Assembly: GCF_011397635.1 (NCBI RefSeq)
Contig: NC_064763.1
Location: forward strand, 25,681,437 to 25,745,436
DNA: 64,000 nt
Source: Epinephelus fuscoguttatus
Taxonomy: Eukaryota; Chordata; Actinopteri; Perciformes; Serranidae
Direction of reading: 5' to 3'
The notes under the pieces: model-generated
What the model saw: the letters and a program-made list of their open reading frames with translations, nothing else
Database searches by the model: none
What the model was told of the DNA's origin: nothing
Translations under genes and position numbers: made by a program
In this document: one piece after another, positions 48,110 to 64,000 of the stretch
Position numbering within the stretch: position 1 is the stretch's first letter
Layout of the letters: every line of letters starts with the position of its first letter

Positions 48110-50500
48110 AAACTGACACCTTGAACACACCATACCCACTGAAATGTGCAGTAGACTGTAAAGCTGATATCCACTTTTCACTGGAGACATTTTGACTTGT
48201 TGCAGTTGGAAAAGCACAGGTATTAATAATTAAAGGATTGGCTGCAGTCCATGTAGCTGCTTCAGTTTCAGGATCCTGGTGCTGTGCATGCTGGCTCATT
48301 GTCACACTGTCATGACTTACTGGGACATTCAAATCGAACAAAGCCATTATTGCATTCTTAATGAACAACTGTATTTATCCTATTATGACAAGTCAAAATG
48401 CCTGCTGTTGAAAATGCCTGCTATTTAAAAATGACTGCAGTAATATGAAGCATTTATTTTCATCATTTTATGGAATTACACATCCCTGATAATATTTTGG
48501 ACTACATGTACCCCTCCCTATATTATGTGAATGTTTTATGAGTGATTTCATTTGACTTTTTGTGAACACTACCTCAATTTGTGACCATCAACTACCCCAC
48601 GATATGATATGTGTAGTAGCTACGAATCATGATCAGTCTAAATACAGTTTTGCTCTGCCATTGTTGTGATGTGTCCTTGAAAAAGTTGACAAATCATTAA
48701 CTTTTTTCAGTATCAGCAAGAATATAATGTGATTGTCTCCTTTACTGTTTTCTTCTTCCTCCTTCTCTCCACCCCCCCCTTTTTTTTTAAGTTAAACTCC
48801 TTTCAGTAGCACCATAATCTCTGATCTGGGCACCATAATCCCATAGTAGCTACAATTGTAGCATAACCTAAATTGTGTAACAAATTATCATGCTGTTTGT
48901 ATTTTAGTTTACATGCAGATGTCCAAAAGCTTTACATTGTGTAAGTGAGCACATGACAGCAACAAGGCATTGTGGAGACATGTCAATAAGCCTGACAGTG
49001 TTATTATCTTGTAGTTGTTGTGCATTTTTTAATTTATCACAGCCCAATCTGATAATCCAATAAGAAATGCCACTTAGTGACTGAATAAAATTATGTAGGT
49101 AGCCTGTATCGCTGTATTTTAAAGTTTATGTGAGTAGGTAGGGTATCAGTGGTGTAGTGGGGGGTAAACACAGGTAAATGTTTGGATTGATTACTGACCA
49201 GGCCCAGAAACCCCAGAAAGAAACCCCCTGGCCTTAACCGGCAAAATGTCACTTATATGAACACATACTGACCAGGAAGAGACACAAGAAGACCACAAAG
49301 AGATGCAAGGAACTGCAAAGAGACACAAAATACCTACAAAGCAACAAAATGACCAACAATGCAAACAGTATTACCTCAGAGACAAAATATTACCTCAATA
49401 AAACACAAAATGACCTCAAAGAGATGTAAATAATTACAAAAAGACACAAAACAACCACAAGGAGACAGAAAATGATCACAAAGACACACAAAACCACAAA
49501 AAATATGCATAGCAACTACAAAGAGATGCAAAACCACTACAAAGTCTGTGTCTTGCTCCTGTGCAGGAGAGGTGATGGGGCCCTTAATATATCTGTGCCC
49601 ACTGCCCAGGGGTACATTGTCTCATAATCTACTCATGGGTATATACCCACCCCTTTTTCTGGTTTACAGCATACCCATCCATCAGCCAAAAAGTAACTGG
49701 AATGTACAGAAGAGTATACCCACTTCCTCATTGGTAACATACATATCTACCTATAGTACACCCCCTCATCAACCACCACTACATGACTGCTATTTAGAGA
49801 CTGCTCTTTATTTATTTATTTATTGGACCAAATATTTTCCTTAAGCCTCCCTACGTGACTTGGGGAAATGCATGACCATCCCTCCACTATAAATTAGTTG
49901 TTAAATTTTAAAAACTTTGCCTTATAATGTGAGAAATGTAAAAGTTAAAGATGAAATCCTGGAATGGAAAAAAGCCTTGGTTTTTCCACTCTTGTGCATG
50001 CGGCTTAGTTCATGCAAATGATTTATTTTTGTCAAAATCTTGATTTTAATGATTTACTTTTGTTAAAAAAAAACCATTTAGATGTAGAATAAAATGATTT
50101 TTTTAAATGAAGTATCAGTACTTTAAGCTAAGATTTAGTTACCTTTTTTAACGGAAGTGTTCGTCACATAATATGTTCAAGGACCGTCAGAAGTTTGAAA
50201 CTCCGAAGATTTTTTAGATTTTTTTTTTTTTACAGTTTCTGAATAAGATACACGGTGTAATTTTTATGTGTTCATAAATATTTAATTTATACAAGTTCAT
50301 AAATTAGGAACAGTCCCGTATGTACATCTAGTTATGAAGTAGTCAAAAGCTGGCTGTTACCCAGGTAAAATGTATAAACCGTGGCCAAAAGCCTAAATTA
50401 AAAATGAAGTTATAAAGATAAAGTGGTCACTCCTTCATTCATTTACTTCAGTTTGAAACAGTCCTAGTTGGTTTATTTATTTCCAGCAGAGATCAGTGTT
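48110..50500. other. intergenic spacer between wasf3 and atp6v1a
   Basis: No exon is seen. A minisatellite-like tract occupies 49262-49545. The T/C-rich stretch around 48750-48790 and the AT-rich DNA from 49,880 on are unremarkable. Confidence 0.5.
49262..49545. repeat. degenerate minisatellite, roughly 20-30 bp unit
   Basis: Variants of AGACACAAAA, GACCACAAAG and AGATGCAAAA alternate for nearly 300 bases, all on the same strand. The tract is followed by CTTGCTCCTGTGCAGGAGAG, which I recognise as the usual neighbour of this repeat in other teleosts. Irregular spacing and no unique spacers exclude a CRISPR array. Confidence 0.75.
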
Positions 50501-50559
50501 GCGCCTGGAGGAAGTGTTTAGACCGGCGGAACTTAATCGTCGACTAGGAAACTGTTAAG

Positions 50560-50620
50560 CTTCGGCCGCCATGTTGGCTCCATAGACCGTCAACCAATCC
50601 AGAGCGGAGGAAACCGTTTG
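50560..50620 (+). promoter_or_regulatory. atp6v1a promoter elements (YY1 and CCAAT)
   Basis: GCCGCCATGTT at 50565-50575 is the reverse form of the YY1 site AANATGGCGGC, and ACCAATC (CCAAT core 50594-50598) is an NF-Y type box. Both sit just before the proposed first exon of a housekeeping gene and no TATA box is evident, as expected for such promoters. The transcription start is not fixed by the sequence. Confidence 0.5.
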
Positions 50621-50743
50621 AGCCACAATGGAGATGTTTTCTTCCCGTGACAGTCCGGTGCCTTGCAGGTGATTAACACAGCGAAGCTTCTCCTCAGCCT
50701 GCTACGTTACAGACAAACCTGGACAACTGCATATTAACATAAG
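50600..50743 (+). other. untranslated first exon of atp6v1a (5' end approximate)
   Basis: The block is followed by donor GTAAAA at 50744. The coding exon's acceptor (CTGATGTTTGCAG) lies at 51323. It contains a short upstream frame, 50628-50672 (14 codons and stop). An alternative donor after CTTGCAG at 50668 (GTGATT) is possible but weaker. Confidence 0.55.
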
Positions 50744-51339
50744 GTAAAATATTTATAGTAGCGGTATAATTTTAGCTTCTGTATTTATAACAGTTGGATA
50801 TTTCCTTACAGATCAAATATTGCGCGAATTAACCAGTTACCGTTAATCTAGCTCAACCTGTCTGCGATGATGATGATGGACATAGCTAGTGTTTGCTAGC
50901 TAGTAACCTGACTCATACGCGCACACGCACAAATCAGCTTTGCGCTTAACGTTACGTGTGTGTGTGTAAACACTGTGCTACCATCTGGCTAGCAAACATG
51001 TCCTTTACCTTATCTTTAACCCAGGATAAACTTAAAACACATGACAGGTCTGCAGCCTCAGCTCAGTTAGCTTGTGACCTTACACTGCCACACTTCATTT
51101 ATAATGTAGAGACAACTGTGCTGGGTCCTGGTAATGTGACATGGTGCTCATACACATGTCCATATCAGCGTGGGTTATAAAGTCACAGACTGTGTTAAAG
51201 TAGGCAGCCATAGTAGCATAATTATTTAAGAGGATGTATTGCATGATGTGTGAAGGTTTGTCTGCCTAGTGTAATCAATTTAACTAAACACATGTTTCAC
51301 ATATTCATTCCTGATGTTTGCAGGACATAAACTATTAAG

Positions 51340-56511
<5,172 letters not shown>

Positions 56512-57152
56512 GTTTCCTACTCTCAGGCCCTCTCTCAAATATCCAAACCCCAGTGCAGTGCAACATAGTGCAGATTGTATGGCCCGTGTTCTGGATGTCT
56601 GCCTCAGTCATGTGAACTCTCTTTTTCCTCAGTGTTTACATCTCCCTTAAACATTCCTCAGCAATGTTCCATTTCTTTTAGTTGGTTTTGACTCATCTAC
56701 TTTAAAAAAACACTACTGGAAAAACACCTGAAACATACAGTGGATGTAGCAACACCTTCATTTGGCCTACCCTTCAGCATAGCACTTATAAATCACTGCT
56801 CCATCATGTTGTGGTTTAAATCAGTGGGCCCCAATCAGGTGCTGTACTTGCACTCAACCAATAGCTGCAACAAACAGAGGACAGGGATGTTACTTTCCCC
56901 CGGATGTGACAGTGATCGAAACAGATTATCAATCAAATGGGAACACGCACACGGTTAAAGGGACAGAAGCACTGCGTTACTGCATATCAGGGGGTCAAAG
57001 ACATTCTTCCACCTCTTACCTCTAATGTGTGATGATGATGTTGTGGACAATATACTTGATATTATGTGCAAAAATGTGAATGAATGAGTCTGTTAGAGTT
57101 GTGTTGTAACAGATGTCTCACTATTATATTTGTGGTTGTTTCTGTCTCCTGA

Positions 57153-57158
57153 AATAAA
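57153..57158 (+). terminator. atp6v1a polyadenylation signal
   Basis: AATAAA lies about 640 bases after the stop codon. GTTTTTGTTTTTTTAATG follows about 15 bases later and could serve as the downstream U/GU-rich element. Other A/T-rich hexamers upstream are not canonical. Confidence 0.65.
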
Positions 57159-57189
57159 TGTTAAGACATGATAAAGGTTTTTGTTTTTT

Positions 57190-57660
57190 TAATGCCTCTG
57201 TGGGCGATAGCTGTGGCCGGGGGGGATATGTTTTTGGGTTGCCCATCTGTCTTCGTGTCTGCACGTCTGTCCGACCATCCGTCTCATTCTCGCAAACGTG
57301 ATACCCAAACGTCCACTCGGAATCAATTATGAACTGATTAGAATTTGGTGGTCAAAGGTCACTCATTTTCTTGGCCATAACTAAAGAATTTAAATGCTAA
57401 TTTTAACCAAATTTAACACAAATGTCTAACAGGATAAACTGATAGCATTTTATATCCCAAAGGTCAACTTCAACGTGACATCATAATGTTCTGCAAAAAC
57501 ACTTTTCTGGCCATAATTCAACACCATAACTCAGGAGCAAAAGGGGAGACATTTAGTCAGATACTGAGCTGGGTAAACCTGTGTGTCCATTTTGAAGCTG
57601 TGCTGATAGTATAGATCATCTGTGCTGCTGGGTTAAACATATGTGAAGCATTTGTGTCTC
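57190..57660. mobile_element. dispersed teleost repeat downstream of atp6v1a
   Basis: The block contains GGGCGATAGCTGTGGCCG, TCCACTCGGAATCAATTATG, AACTGATTAGAATTTGGTGG, TCAAAGGTCACTCATTTTC and GGCCATAACTAAAGAATT, the order of a repeat frequently met in fish spacers. It begins about 30 bases after the polyadenylation signal. I see no intact coding frame or defined ends. Confidence 0.5.
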
Positions 57661-60540
57661 AGAATTTCTAGCATCTCTGCCGTAACATCCATATTTGAAG
57701 CATTTTCAACAGTCATGGCTACAGACTCTGCACAGACATGGATGTTAACTGTAACTATGCAACATGAGTTATCTGAGATGTTCCTGCGGCCAACCAGCAC
57801 CTGATCCTTGAGACTGGCTATTCAGAGGGAGTTCTGTTTACTTTTATTATACATACATTTCTGTTGCTCTTTCACTTTTGAAATAGCTGAACAAGAGTGT
57901 GAAAATGGACCTCTGACTGCTGCAACTCAACACACAATCATTGAAAGACTTTCACCTCTAGGTGGCACACACACATTTGAATGCTGCAGGGCAACTGTCA
58001 TAAAAAGGCTCCTCCTGATTGAATAACCTCTTGAAACCTTATTTTCCTCATAAATGTATTTTTAGCAGCTTTGACACAGCTACGTTGCACCGTATGACAC
58101 TATAATATATTATGCATCTGTCTACTTGTTTCTACATTTCATTAAAGCATCATGATGCTTCAGACTGAGTGGAATATTTCAGTCCACAACACCCAATTTT
58201 TTGTATACCTGCACTGTCACATCAGCTGAAAATATTCTAAACATTTTATACTTAATTCCCTAAAATTCAGCTGGACATATCTGGGATTTTTTTAAATACC
58301 TAAACTACCAGCCTGAGGAGCAGATCCAACCCTCGTGAAAATGTCATAAGGCTCGCCACATGTTTAGAATTTATTTATGGCTGAATCAGACCCACAAATA
58401 ATTGGTATTTTTGAGCAATCATTACATTTTCTGGCAAAGCTGCAAAATCTGAGCATAAAAATTTGATTTTTTTTTAACTAAATGTTCAATAATCAAAGTT
58501 AAAGGTTTGGAAATAACATATTCATTTATTTTTTATTAAGAGATTAACACAGAAGCTCAGCTAATATGCTTTATCAGGACTGTGTGGGCATGGTTTGATC
58601 AGATTTGACTGAGCAAACAACCCCTCAACCGTCATCAGATTTTTATTCAAATATTGCAACATTTGATTGGTGCACAGAAGTACATGACGTCACCTCTTTT
58701 CAACAAATCCTTCCCACTTGAAATCAGTGCGACGCACACAGACACAACAAAAATATATGAAAGTCTATCATGAAATAACCCATAATGTCTAAACTTTGCT
58801 AGAAAGTTGGGTGTTAATATGAGACCAAATTGTTCATAGTTATACACTAATTGAGAAATAAAGATTTTAAGGGCCTTTAAACTAGGACTCAAGCACTTTC
58901 CTAAAACGTGGAGGGATATGACACACACAGGAAAGAGCAGAGGGATTCGGACATGACAGCAACACCACGTTCTCTCGCCATGCTGTTTGTTCTAAGCAGA
59001 GCATCAGTCGTAGTTTGCTGAGACGTCATCTTCAGCAAGCACTCTTGGTTCAGCCTGGCTCACAGCATTAATTCCTCCAAAACAGATTAGAGCCGCTATC
59101 TCAGGTTCCGGGCTCCATCAAGACTAATGGAAGCAAAACCCGCAGGAGCAAGAGCAGCATCTTTTTCTCTGCATTGATTCAGTCCATCCAGACCCACGCT
59201 GGTGCGGACATTAAGAGGTTTCAGGGATCACAGGATATACAGTACCAGCCCATAGCTTACAATGCACCTGCTTCTCTGTCTCTTATTCTTTAGTTGGTAA
59301 TGACTCACAGACGGGCAGAGTGTGTGTGTAAAGAACGCAATAACAGAACTTAAAGTGGAGAGAATAATTACATACTCTTTTTTTGTAATTATTGACTGTC
59401 ACGTCTCTAATATTAGCAAACTCTTGCAACTGCTGCACATCCCTGACGGCTTAAACTTCATGGTATTTGCAAGCTGCTCATCCTCCAGATGCAGGTGTGC
59501 TTTCCTAGTTCTCTGAGCTCTCACTTCTGATGGATTATTTTTTAAAAAGCTGCTATTTCCCATTTTGCTTCCCCTTATCTTCAGCTAACTGTTGCAACCA
59601 ATTAATGTGGTAATTTTGTTTTTTGAAAACATGGAAATAGTGATCATTTAAAGCTTGTGTTGGCAAACAAGCTCTCTGCTAAAGTGTTCATGAGCAAGAA
59701 TTTGAACCCAAGTTCCCAGCACCTGCAGGGGAGCTGATTTATATGTGACCCCATGCTCTAACTCTCTGCAGGGGGGCAGGAGAAAAGAAAACTTCCCTGC
59801 AGAGATCACCTATTATATTACCACTGTTACTATTCACTTGTCACAAATGTCACACAAAGAGTGTAATGTATAGAGACAGAGGAGCCCCCTGGTTTCCCCT
59901 CCCATCACACACACACACTCTTCTAGAGTTTTCTGTGTGCGAGCAGCGAGGTCAGGTTGCTTATGGGAGGAAATGTGATCCCCGAGGGTGGGGCTGCCCT
60001 GTGGATCATCGCTCACTTTCTCATCTATGAGTGCCTGTCATGTTTCTCATATCGTCCAGCTCAGTGTGGATTGTCAGGGCTGCTGTTACAGCTTTTGAAC
60101 ACCTCAACATAGCAGGTCAGCTGTGGAGAGGGGCATTAAAAGACTGGCACTCTGCCTGCCACAACCAGTTGAGGTAGCACCTATATTTACCAAGCATGCC
60201 AGTGTTCAAAGTTACACTGATGGAAGTTGTAAAGCAGAAGAAGTAGGCTATGCAAGGGAACAACTTAACTACTACGACTGAACTACTTAATGAAATGCGA
60301 GGAGGATAGTCTGGGGAGAAGTGAGCTGGCAGATGCAACACAATATCAAGCCACTTGTCTGGAGGAATCCAAGTTGCCTTCTGTTGGGACACTTCCACCG
60401 TGGGAATCCAAGAAATGAAAACCATCTCAGTGCACTGACACGGTGTTGCCGCAGCAACGCCACAGCAGAGACATGCCAATTTTCTTTTTTCAACACAAAT
60501 GACTGACGAGAAAGTAGGCTGCTGTTTTCATTTTTTCTCC
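57661..60540. other. intergenic spacer between atp6v1a and zdhhc23
   Basis: No exon could be supported on either strand. In human, GRAMD1C lies in the corresponding position (from memory). Nothing here resembles GRAM or VASt domain exons, so the gene is absent from this interval. Bases 58,930-59,300 are repeat-free and mixed in composition but not recognisably coding. Confidence 0.5.
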
Positions 60541-60559
60541 CTCAGTACATCACAGGAGC

Positions 60560-60690
60560 TTGGTGACAAGGGGTCATCTCTGTGAATCATCTTCCTCTTC
60601 ATCGTCTGCTGAGGACTGCTTAACTTTCACCTGGAGAGATTTCAGCCCACATGTGTTGATGGTTCTGGATTTTTGTTGCGGAGTCAAAAG
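60560..60690 (+). other. probable untranslated first exon of zdhhc23
   Basis: GC-balanced sequence ends GCGGAGTCAAAAG before a consensus donor GTGAGT at 60691. The coding exon begins after acceptor TCATCTTTAG at 61382. The 5' boundary is unknown and other leader exons are possible. Confidence 0.45.
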
Positions 60691-61216
60691 GTGAGTTCAG
60701 AGAGAGTTTATTTTGGCTTTGTGAATTTTTAACTATTAACACCTAGAAAATGTGAATAAAGAGTTAAATAAGTAATTGATGGTGAACCATACTGCTTAAT
60801 GCAGTCTGATATGAAGCCTTACAAAAACTGCTGAATTAGGGAACTACAATAAGGCAATCAAAATATATATTGTCTTCCTGTTTTTAATATTTATTCTTTT
60901 GATTTCTGTATAGATTTGGATCAAGCTCCATATGACATCATAAAATAATAACTCACACTGACAATAACTCAAGTACATGTCTGAGTGTTGAGGACTTGAG
61001 TTTGCTGGCCCAGATAGTTTGTCCCTGTGGACACAGTGGCCTTGTTTCAACAAATTACATTAGAAGCTCCTGGGGACTGAGAATCTTCTGATTTAGGAAA
61101 TTATTAACTTTTATAATAAACATGAGATCTTGTAGTGAGTTGCAGGTAAAGGTTGAGTCCAGTATAAGTTGTTGTAACATGTATAGTTAATACTGTATGT
61201 GAGTTAGGGTGAGATC

Positions 61217-61217
<1 letters not shown>

Positions 61218-61264
<47 letters not shown>
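61218..61264. repeat. (TG)23 microsatellite in zdhhc23 intron 1
   Basis: An uninterrupted TG dinucleotide run of 47 bases, likely polymorphic. The minus-strand frame reading alternating H and T is an artefact of it. Confidence 0.95.
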
Positions 61265-61268
<4 letters not shown>

Positions 61269-61391
61269 GAGTGTATGTTTAGATACTAATGGCAAATTAT
61301 TACACACCCATTAAAGACGACAGTGAAAGTGATGGCCCTTTCTGTTGAAATGACAGCTCGTAAACTTCAACGTCATCTTTAGGAAGCCATT

Positions 61392-62562
61392 ATGAAATGG
61401 GAGAAGTTGAAACCTCCAGAACCAGATGACCCTATGTGCTGCTGTGAGTGTGATATTGACCAGTACGGATGTTGCTGTGACTGTGAAGATTTGGACGAAA
61501 CCTTCAGCAGGTATGAAGGGCTTAGAGGAAAAGGGTCGGTACTAAGTAGGCTACCACTAGAACAGAAAGAAGTTCTGTACTGGAAAGTATAATAAGCATA
61601 TAAGACTAAATGTTAGTCACTAGAAGTAACACTTTTGTATATAAAAAAGTTCAATATCTCTTTTTAGATTCTGCTGTAAAGTTTCTTTTTGTGGGCTACT
61701 ATATGATAACTTTGAAAGATTGATACCACTACTATATATATATGTCAGTGAAATATAAAGCTGCTGGTTAGCTAGCTTAGCATAATGACTGGAGAGTGCC
61801 CCTTAACACCACAGTAAAATAGCATTTTTTGTTTGTTTTTTACAAGGATCAGCCACATGAGGAATAATATGTGTATCAGTGAGGTTCAGAGGTGCTGGTA
61901 GGCAGATATTGTTATCTTCGGACATTTAAATTCAGTTTTTGAATTTAACTGACAAATGGCAGTGGTATCTATCTTCTCACTTTTAGAAACAAAGCAATAC
62001 ACATTTCCTAATAATTCCCAATTAGAGTATAAAAGAAGGAATGGTCGAATGGACGATAATGACAGTGTTCGAGGAGCCAGACTGACTTAAATTGAAAAAT
62101 CCTCACACCAGGTTAAAAAAAAACTAAAACAAACATTAAGCAATGCTGGCAGATGTTTTTCTTTTTTATCTAATTCTATGTGCTTGTTTTTTCTTGTTAT
62201 TGCAGACAACTGCAGTGCCAGCCCTAGCTGGTGTGCCTACCTGCCCTGCTTTAATACGCAATCGTATATATCCATATATGTGCAGGCTGTCTGTCTCAGA
62301 AAATGGTATCATCCAGGCCTTGGCCAGCCCTGAACTGAGCTCAGTCAGGTTTTCATCAAGACTGTGGGGCCACTGGCTCTCTAGCTTGTTTGTGGGTACA
62401 GTTTATTGAATTTTGTCTTTTTATATGAACTTGCATTATGTAGTGTGGGGTATTTCTTGTCTTTTTTATATACATATTGTATTTATTATATTGTATTTTT
62501 GTACATAGACATTTGTCTGTTTTTATGTGGTACGCGATGGAACTTTCTGTGTCCTTAATAAA

Positions 62563-62600
<38 letters not shown>

Positions 62601-63751
62601 CATCATCAATATTATTATTATTATTGATTCCAATAGAACTGACACCAAAGTCTGGCTCCTCCAATGCTGTTACTGTTGTCACGACTGTTTCTTCTCTTAT
62701 ATTTTCCTTGATGTTTCCTAATATTTAATGTAACACTCATTCTGAGCTTCTGGCTTGTAGAGTTGGCCTGAATTAAAATCTGCATTTCAAGTCCTTGTTA
62801 TTTAAGTGTTTGCTGTGCTTACATGCTTTATCAAGCTACTGCAAAAGGAACAGCCCTCACACATACAGTAAATAACACAGACAGTGGGGCAGATTGGGGG
62901 CCTCATAGCTTGTCTGACAGTCTGATACCTGAGATGCGCTGACAAAGTAAAAAAAAATGAACCTAATGTCTCCCTTCCTGTGCCATTACACAATCAGTGT
63001 AAGCTACACTGTACATTTTGAATTTGAATTTGCTTCCACTGATCACCGATGACAAAAACAACTGTATCGGCCACGTTCATGATTACAAATGTTTGACTTC
63101 AAACACTGCTCTCTGCAGGTGGCTGAAAGACATACCAGGTAAAGGTGGATGTCAGTCTCCTGTACTTGGGGCCATAATTGACAACCTGGAGATCTCCATG
63201 ATTCCGGCCCTGGTGCTGCTACCCGTCCTGCTGCGGGTTGCAGCCCTGCACTACCTGCTGGGTATTATCATCCTGACAGCTCTGCCCGGCCTGGTGCTGT
63301 GGTACTACTACGCCACGCATAAAAAGAAGAGACGGACCCTCTTCTTCCTCACTCTTGCTCTCTTCTCCCTGTTCTACATGTATTACCTCTTCATCACAGA
63401 GATTTTACCTCGTGGGGACATCAGCCAGCTGCAGCTGTGTACTGTGACTGCTGGAATGATCGTCACTATCGTCTCTCTTATTCACACCAAGAGAGGCCCG
63501 GGATTTGTGACCTCTTCCCTACATGAGGCAGACAGTCACAGTCAGGAGGCTAACAAAGACTCTACACACCTTAATGGATCTATCCAATCAGCAGCCTTCT
63601 CAGGGACTGCAGCAGAGTTGCAGACAACAAAAGAGGCCCTGGCAGCAAAATGGAGCAGGTGTCCTCTGTGCAAAATAATGCGACCCCCGCGGGCCGGACA
63701 CTGTCGAACCTGTGGATCCTGTGTACAGCGCCTGGACCACCACTGCGTCTG
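61392..63751 (+). CDS. zdhhc23: palmitoyltransferase ZDHHC23, 5' part (cut by window end)
   Basis: Two coding exons are present: 61392-61510 (after acceptor at 61382) and 63119-63751 (donor GTGGGT). They give the first 250 residues and two bases of Trp251. DHHC enzymes transfer palmitate to cysteines of membrane proteins; ZDHHC23 is reported to act on the BK channel and to bind neuronal nitric oxide synthase. The N-terminus is a cysteine cluster, [16 protein letters not shown] then EDLDE, aligning with human CCCEYIDRNG...CLCDCQDLDE. Four hydrophobic segments follow at about 67-85, 88-105, 113-133 and 145-162. A variable loop leads to the zinc-binding cysteine-rich domain (221-249: [13 protein letters not shown]), whose DHHC is at 246-249. 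Remaining exons, including the last two membrane spans and C-terminal PDZ ligand, must lie beyond 64000. The AG at 63952-63953 does not restore Trp251. Confidence 0.93.
61690..62020. mobile_element. fold-back repeat, copy C, in zdhhc23 intron 2
   Basis: The left half has GAAAGATTGATACCACTAC, GCTGCTGGTTAGCTAGC and TTAGCATAATGACTGG. The inverse half has CAGTGGTATCTATCTTCTCA and CACATTTCCTAATAA. Order and sequence match copies A (8672) and B (36692), though this copy is the most diverged. Confidence 0.55.
62085..62230 (+). mobile_element. fragment related to the 7.4-kb fold-back arm
   Basis: AAAAATCCTCACACCAGGTTAAAAA followed by CTGGCAGATGTTTTTCTTTT and TGCTTGTTTTTTCTTGTTATTG mirrors the left inner arm at 7550-7645, where AATCCTTGCACCAGATTAAAAA precedes a similar series and ends CCTTGTTATTG. 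It appears to be a solitary piece of the same family. Confidence 0.5.
62450..62625 (+). repeat. (TTA)n tract, probable retroposon tail
   Basis: An uninterrupted TTA run from 62564, interrupted once by CATCATCAA, ends at about 62624. It directly follows GTCCTTAATAAAG, an arrangement typical of the 3' ends of fish retroposons, but no coding part of an element is visible upstream. Confidence 0.6.
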
Positions 63752-64000
63752 GTGGGTTGAATATAACATATATATTTTTCCATTTCTTGCATGGCTTGTG
63801 AGTCACCTCTAAGTTAGTTATACATTTCTTTATTGTGCATTCACTAAAGGTTATGAAAATAAATACAGAAGACAGATTAGATAACTGCCCTGTAATTACA
63901 CCAATAATCACATATTCAGCAAAAACTCCACCTACCTCTGTTTTCCTTCACAGTACAGAAACCAGGAAGGTTCAAACTAACCAATAGACCATGAGGTTAC
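63752..64000 (+). other. start of zdhhc23 intron 3
   Basis: Intron sequence runs to the window edge. Stops occur soon after the donor in the continuing frame. No further zdhhc23 exon is seen. Confidence 0.7.

Noticed and set aside
49262..49545. Array of short repeats that might suggest CRISPR
   Set aside because: Units are degenerate and contiguous without unique spacers, and the genome is eukaryotic.
61104..61307. Minus-strand frame with alternating His-Thr
   Set aside because: Artefact of the TG microsatellite.
62356..62682. Minus-strand frame with an Asn run
   Set aside because: Artefact of the TTA microsatellite.
63952..64000. Possible next zdhhc23 exon after TTTTCCTTCACAG
   Set aside because: Joining it to the open codon at 63751 would give Cys instead of the invariant Trp after DHHCV, and the following residues do not match the family.

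Overview
The window reads as nuclear DNA of a ray-finned fish, probably a spiny-rayed (percomorph) teleost. Genes are split by short GT-AG introns. Most spacer DNA is built from decayed mobile elements of kinds common in teleosts: short hAT-like elements, fold-back elements and non-LTR retrotransposon tails. The three recognisable proteins are closest to vertebrate families. Species and paralogue (a or b copy) cannot be settled from the sequence alone. All family assignments and comparisons with human proteins are from memory; no search was run.

Layout. Bases 1 to about 38,160 are a gene-poor stretch in which I find no supportable protein-coding exon on either strand. It holds several mobile-element relics (2.7, 7.4-8.6, 8.7-9.0, 9.2-9.5, 18.1, 21.6-22.1, 22.3-23.0, 24.2-24.9, 27.5-28.0, 30.1-30.4, 34.1-34.8 and 36.6-37.1 kb). 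These are separated by repeat-free stretches, some rich in homeodomain-type TAAT cores, which could be regulatory (inference only).

Three genes follow, all on the + strand. wasf3 (WAVE3, 469 aa, eight coding exons, 42,504-47,741) has a likely promoter and leader exon near 38.2-38.37 kb. atp6v1a (V-ATPase catalytic subunit A, 617 aa, fourteen coding exons, 51,340-56,511) has a CCAAT/YY1-type promoter and an untranslated first exon at about 50.6 kb. The 5' part of zdhhc23 (DHHC palmitoyltransferase, first 250 residues, 61,392-63,751) is cut by the window edge just after its DHHC motif. The three genes do not form a pathway: WAVE3 drives Arp2/3 actin branching, ATP6V1A energises the proton pump, and ZDHHC23 S-acylates membrane proteins.

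In human, as I recall, ATP6V1A and ZDHHC23 are near neighbours on 3q13 with GRAMD1C between them, while WASF3 is on 13q12. The window therefore spans a rearrangement junction and appears to lack gramd1c.

I found no new enzymatic or defence system. The points most worth checking are: a histidine in place of WAVE tyrosine 125; two short introns (wasf3 intron 4, atp6v1a intron 7) that stay open in frame if retained; a hAT-type element with a perfect 8-bp target duplication; a nested miniature element with a 3-bp duplication; and several long fold-back elements.
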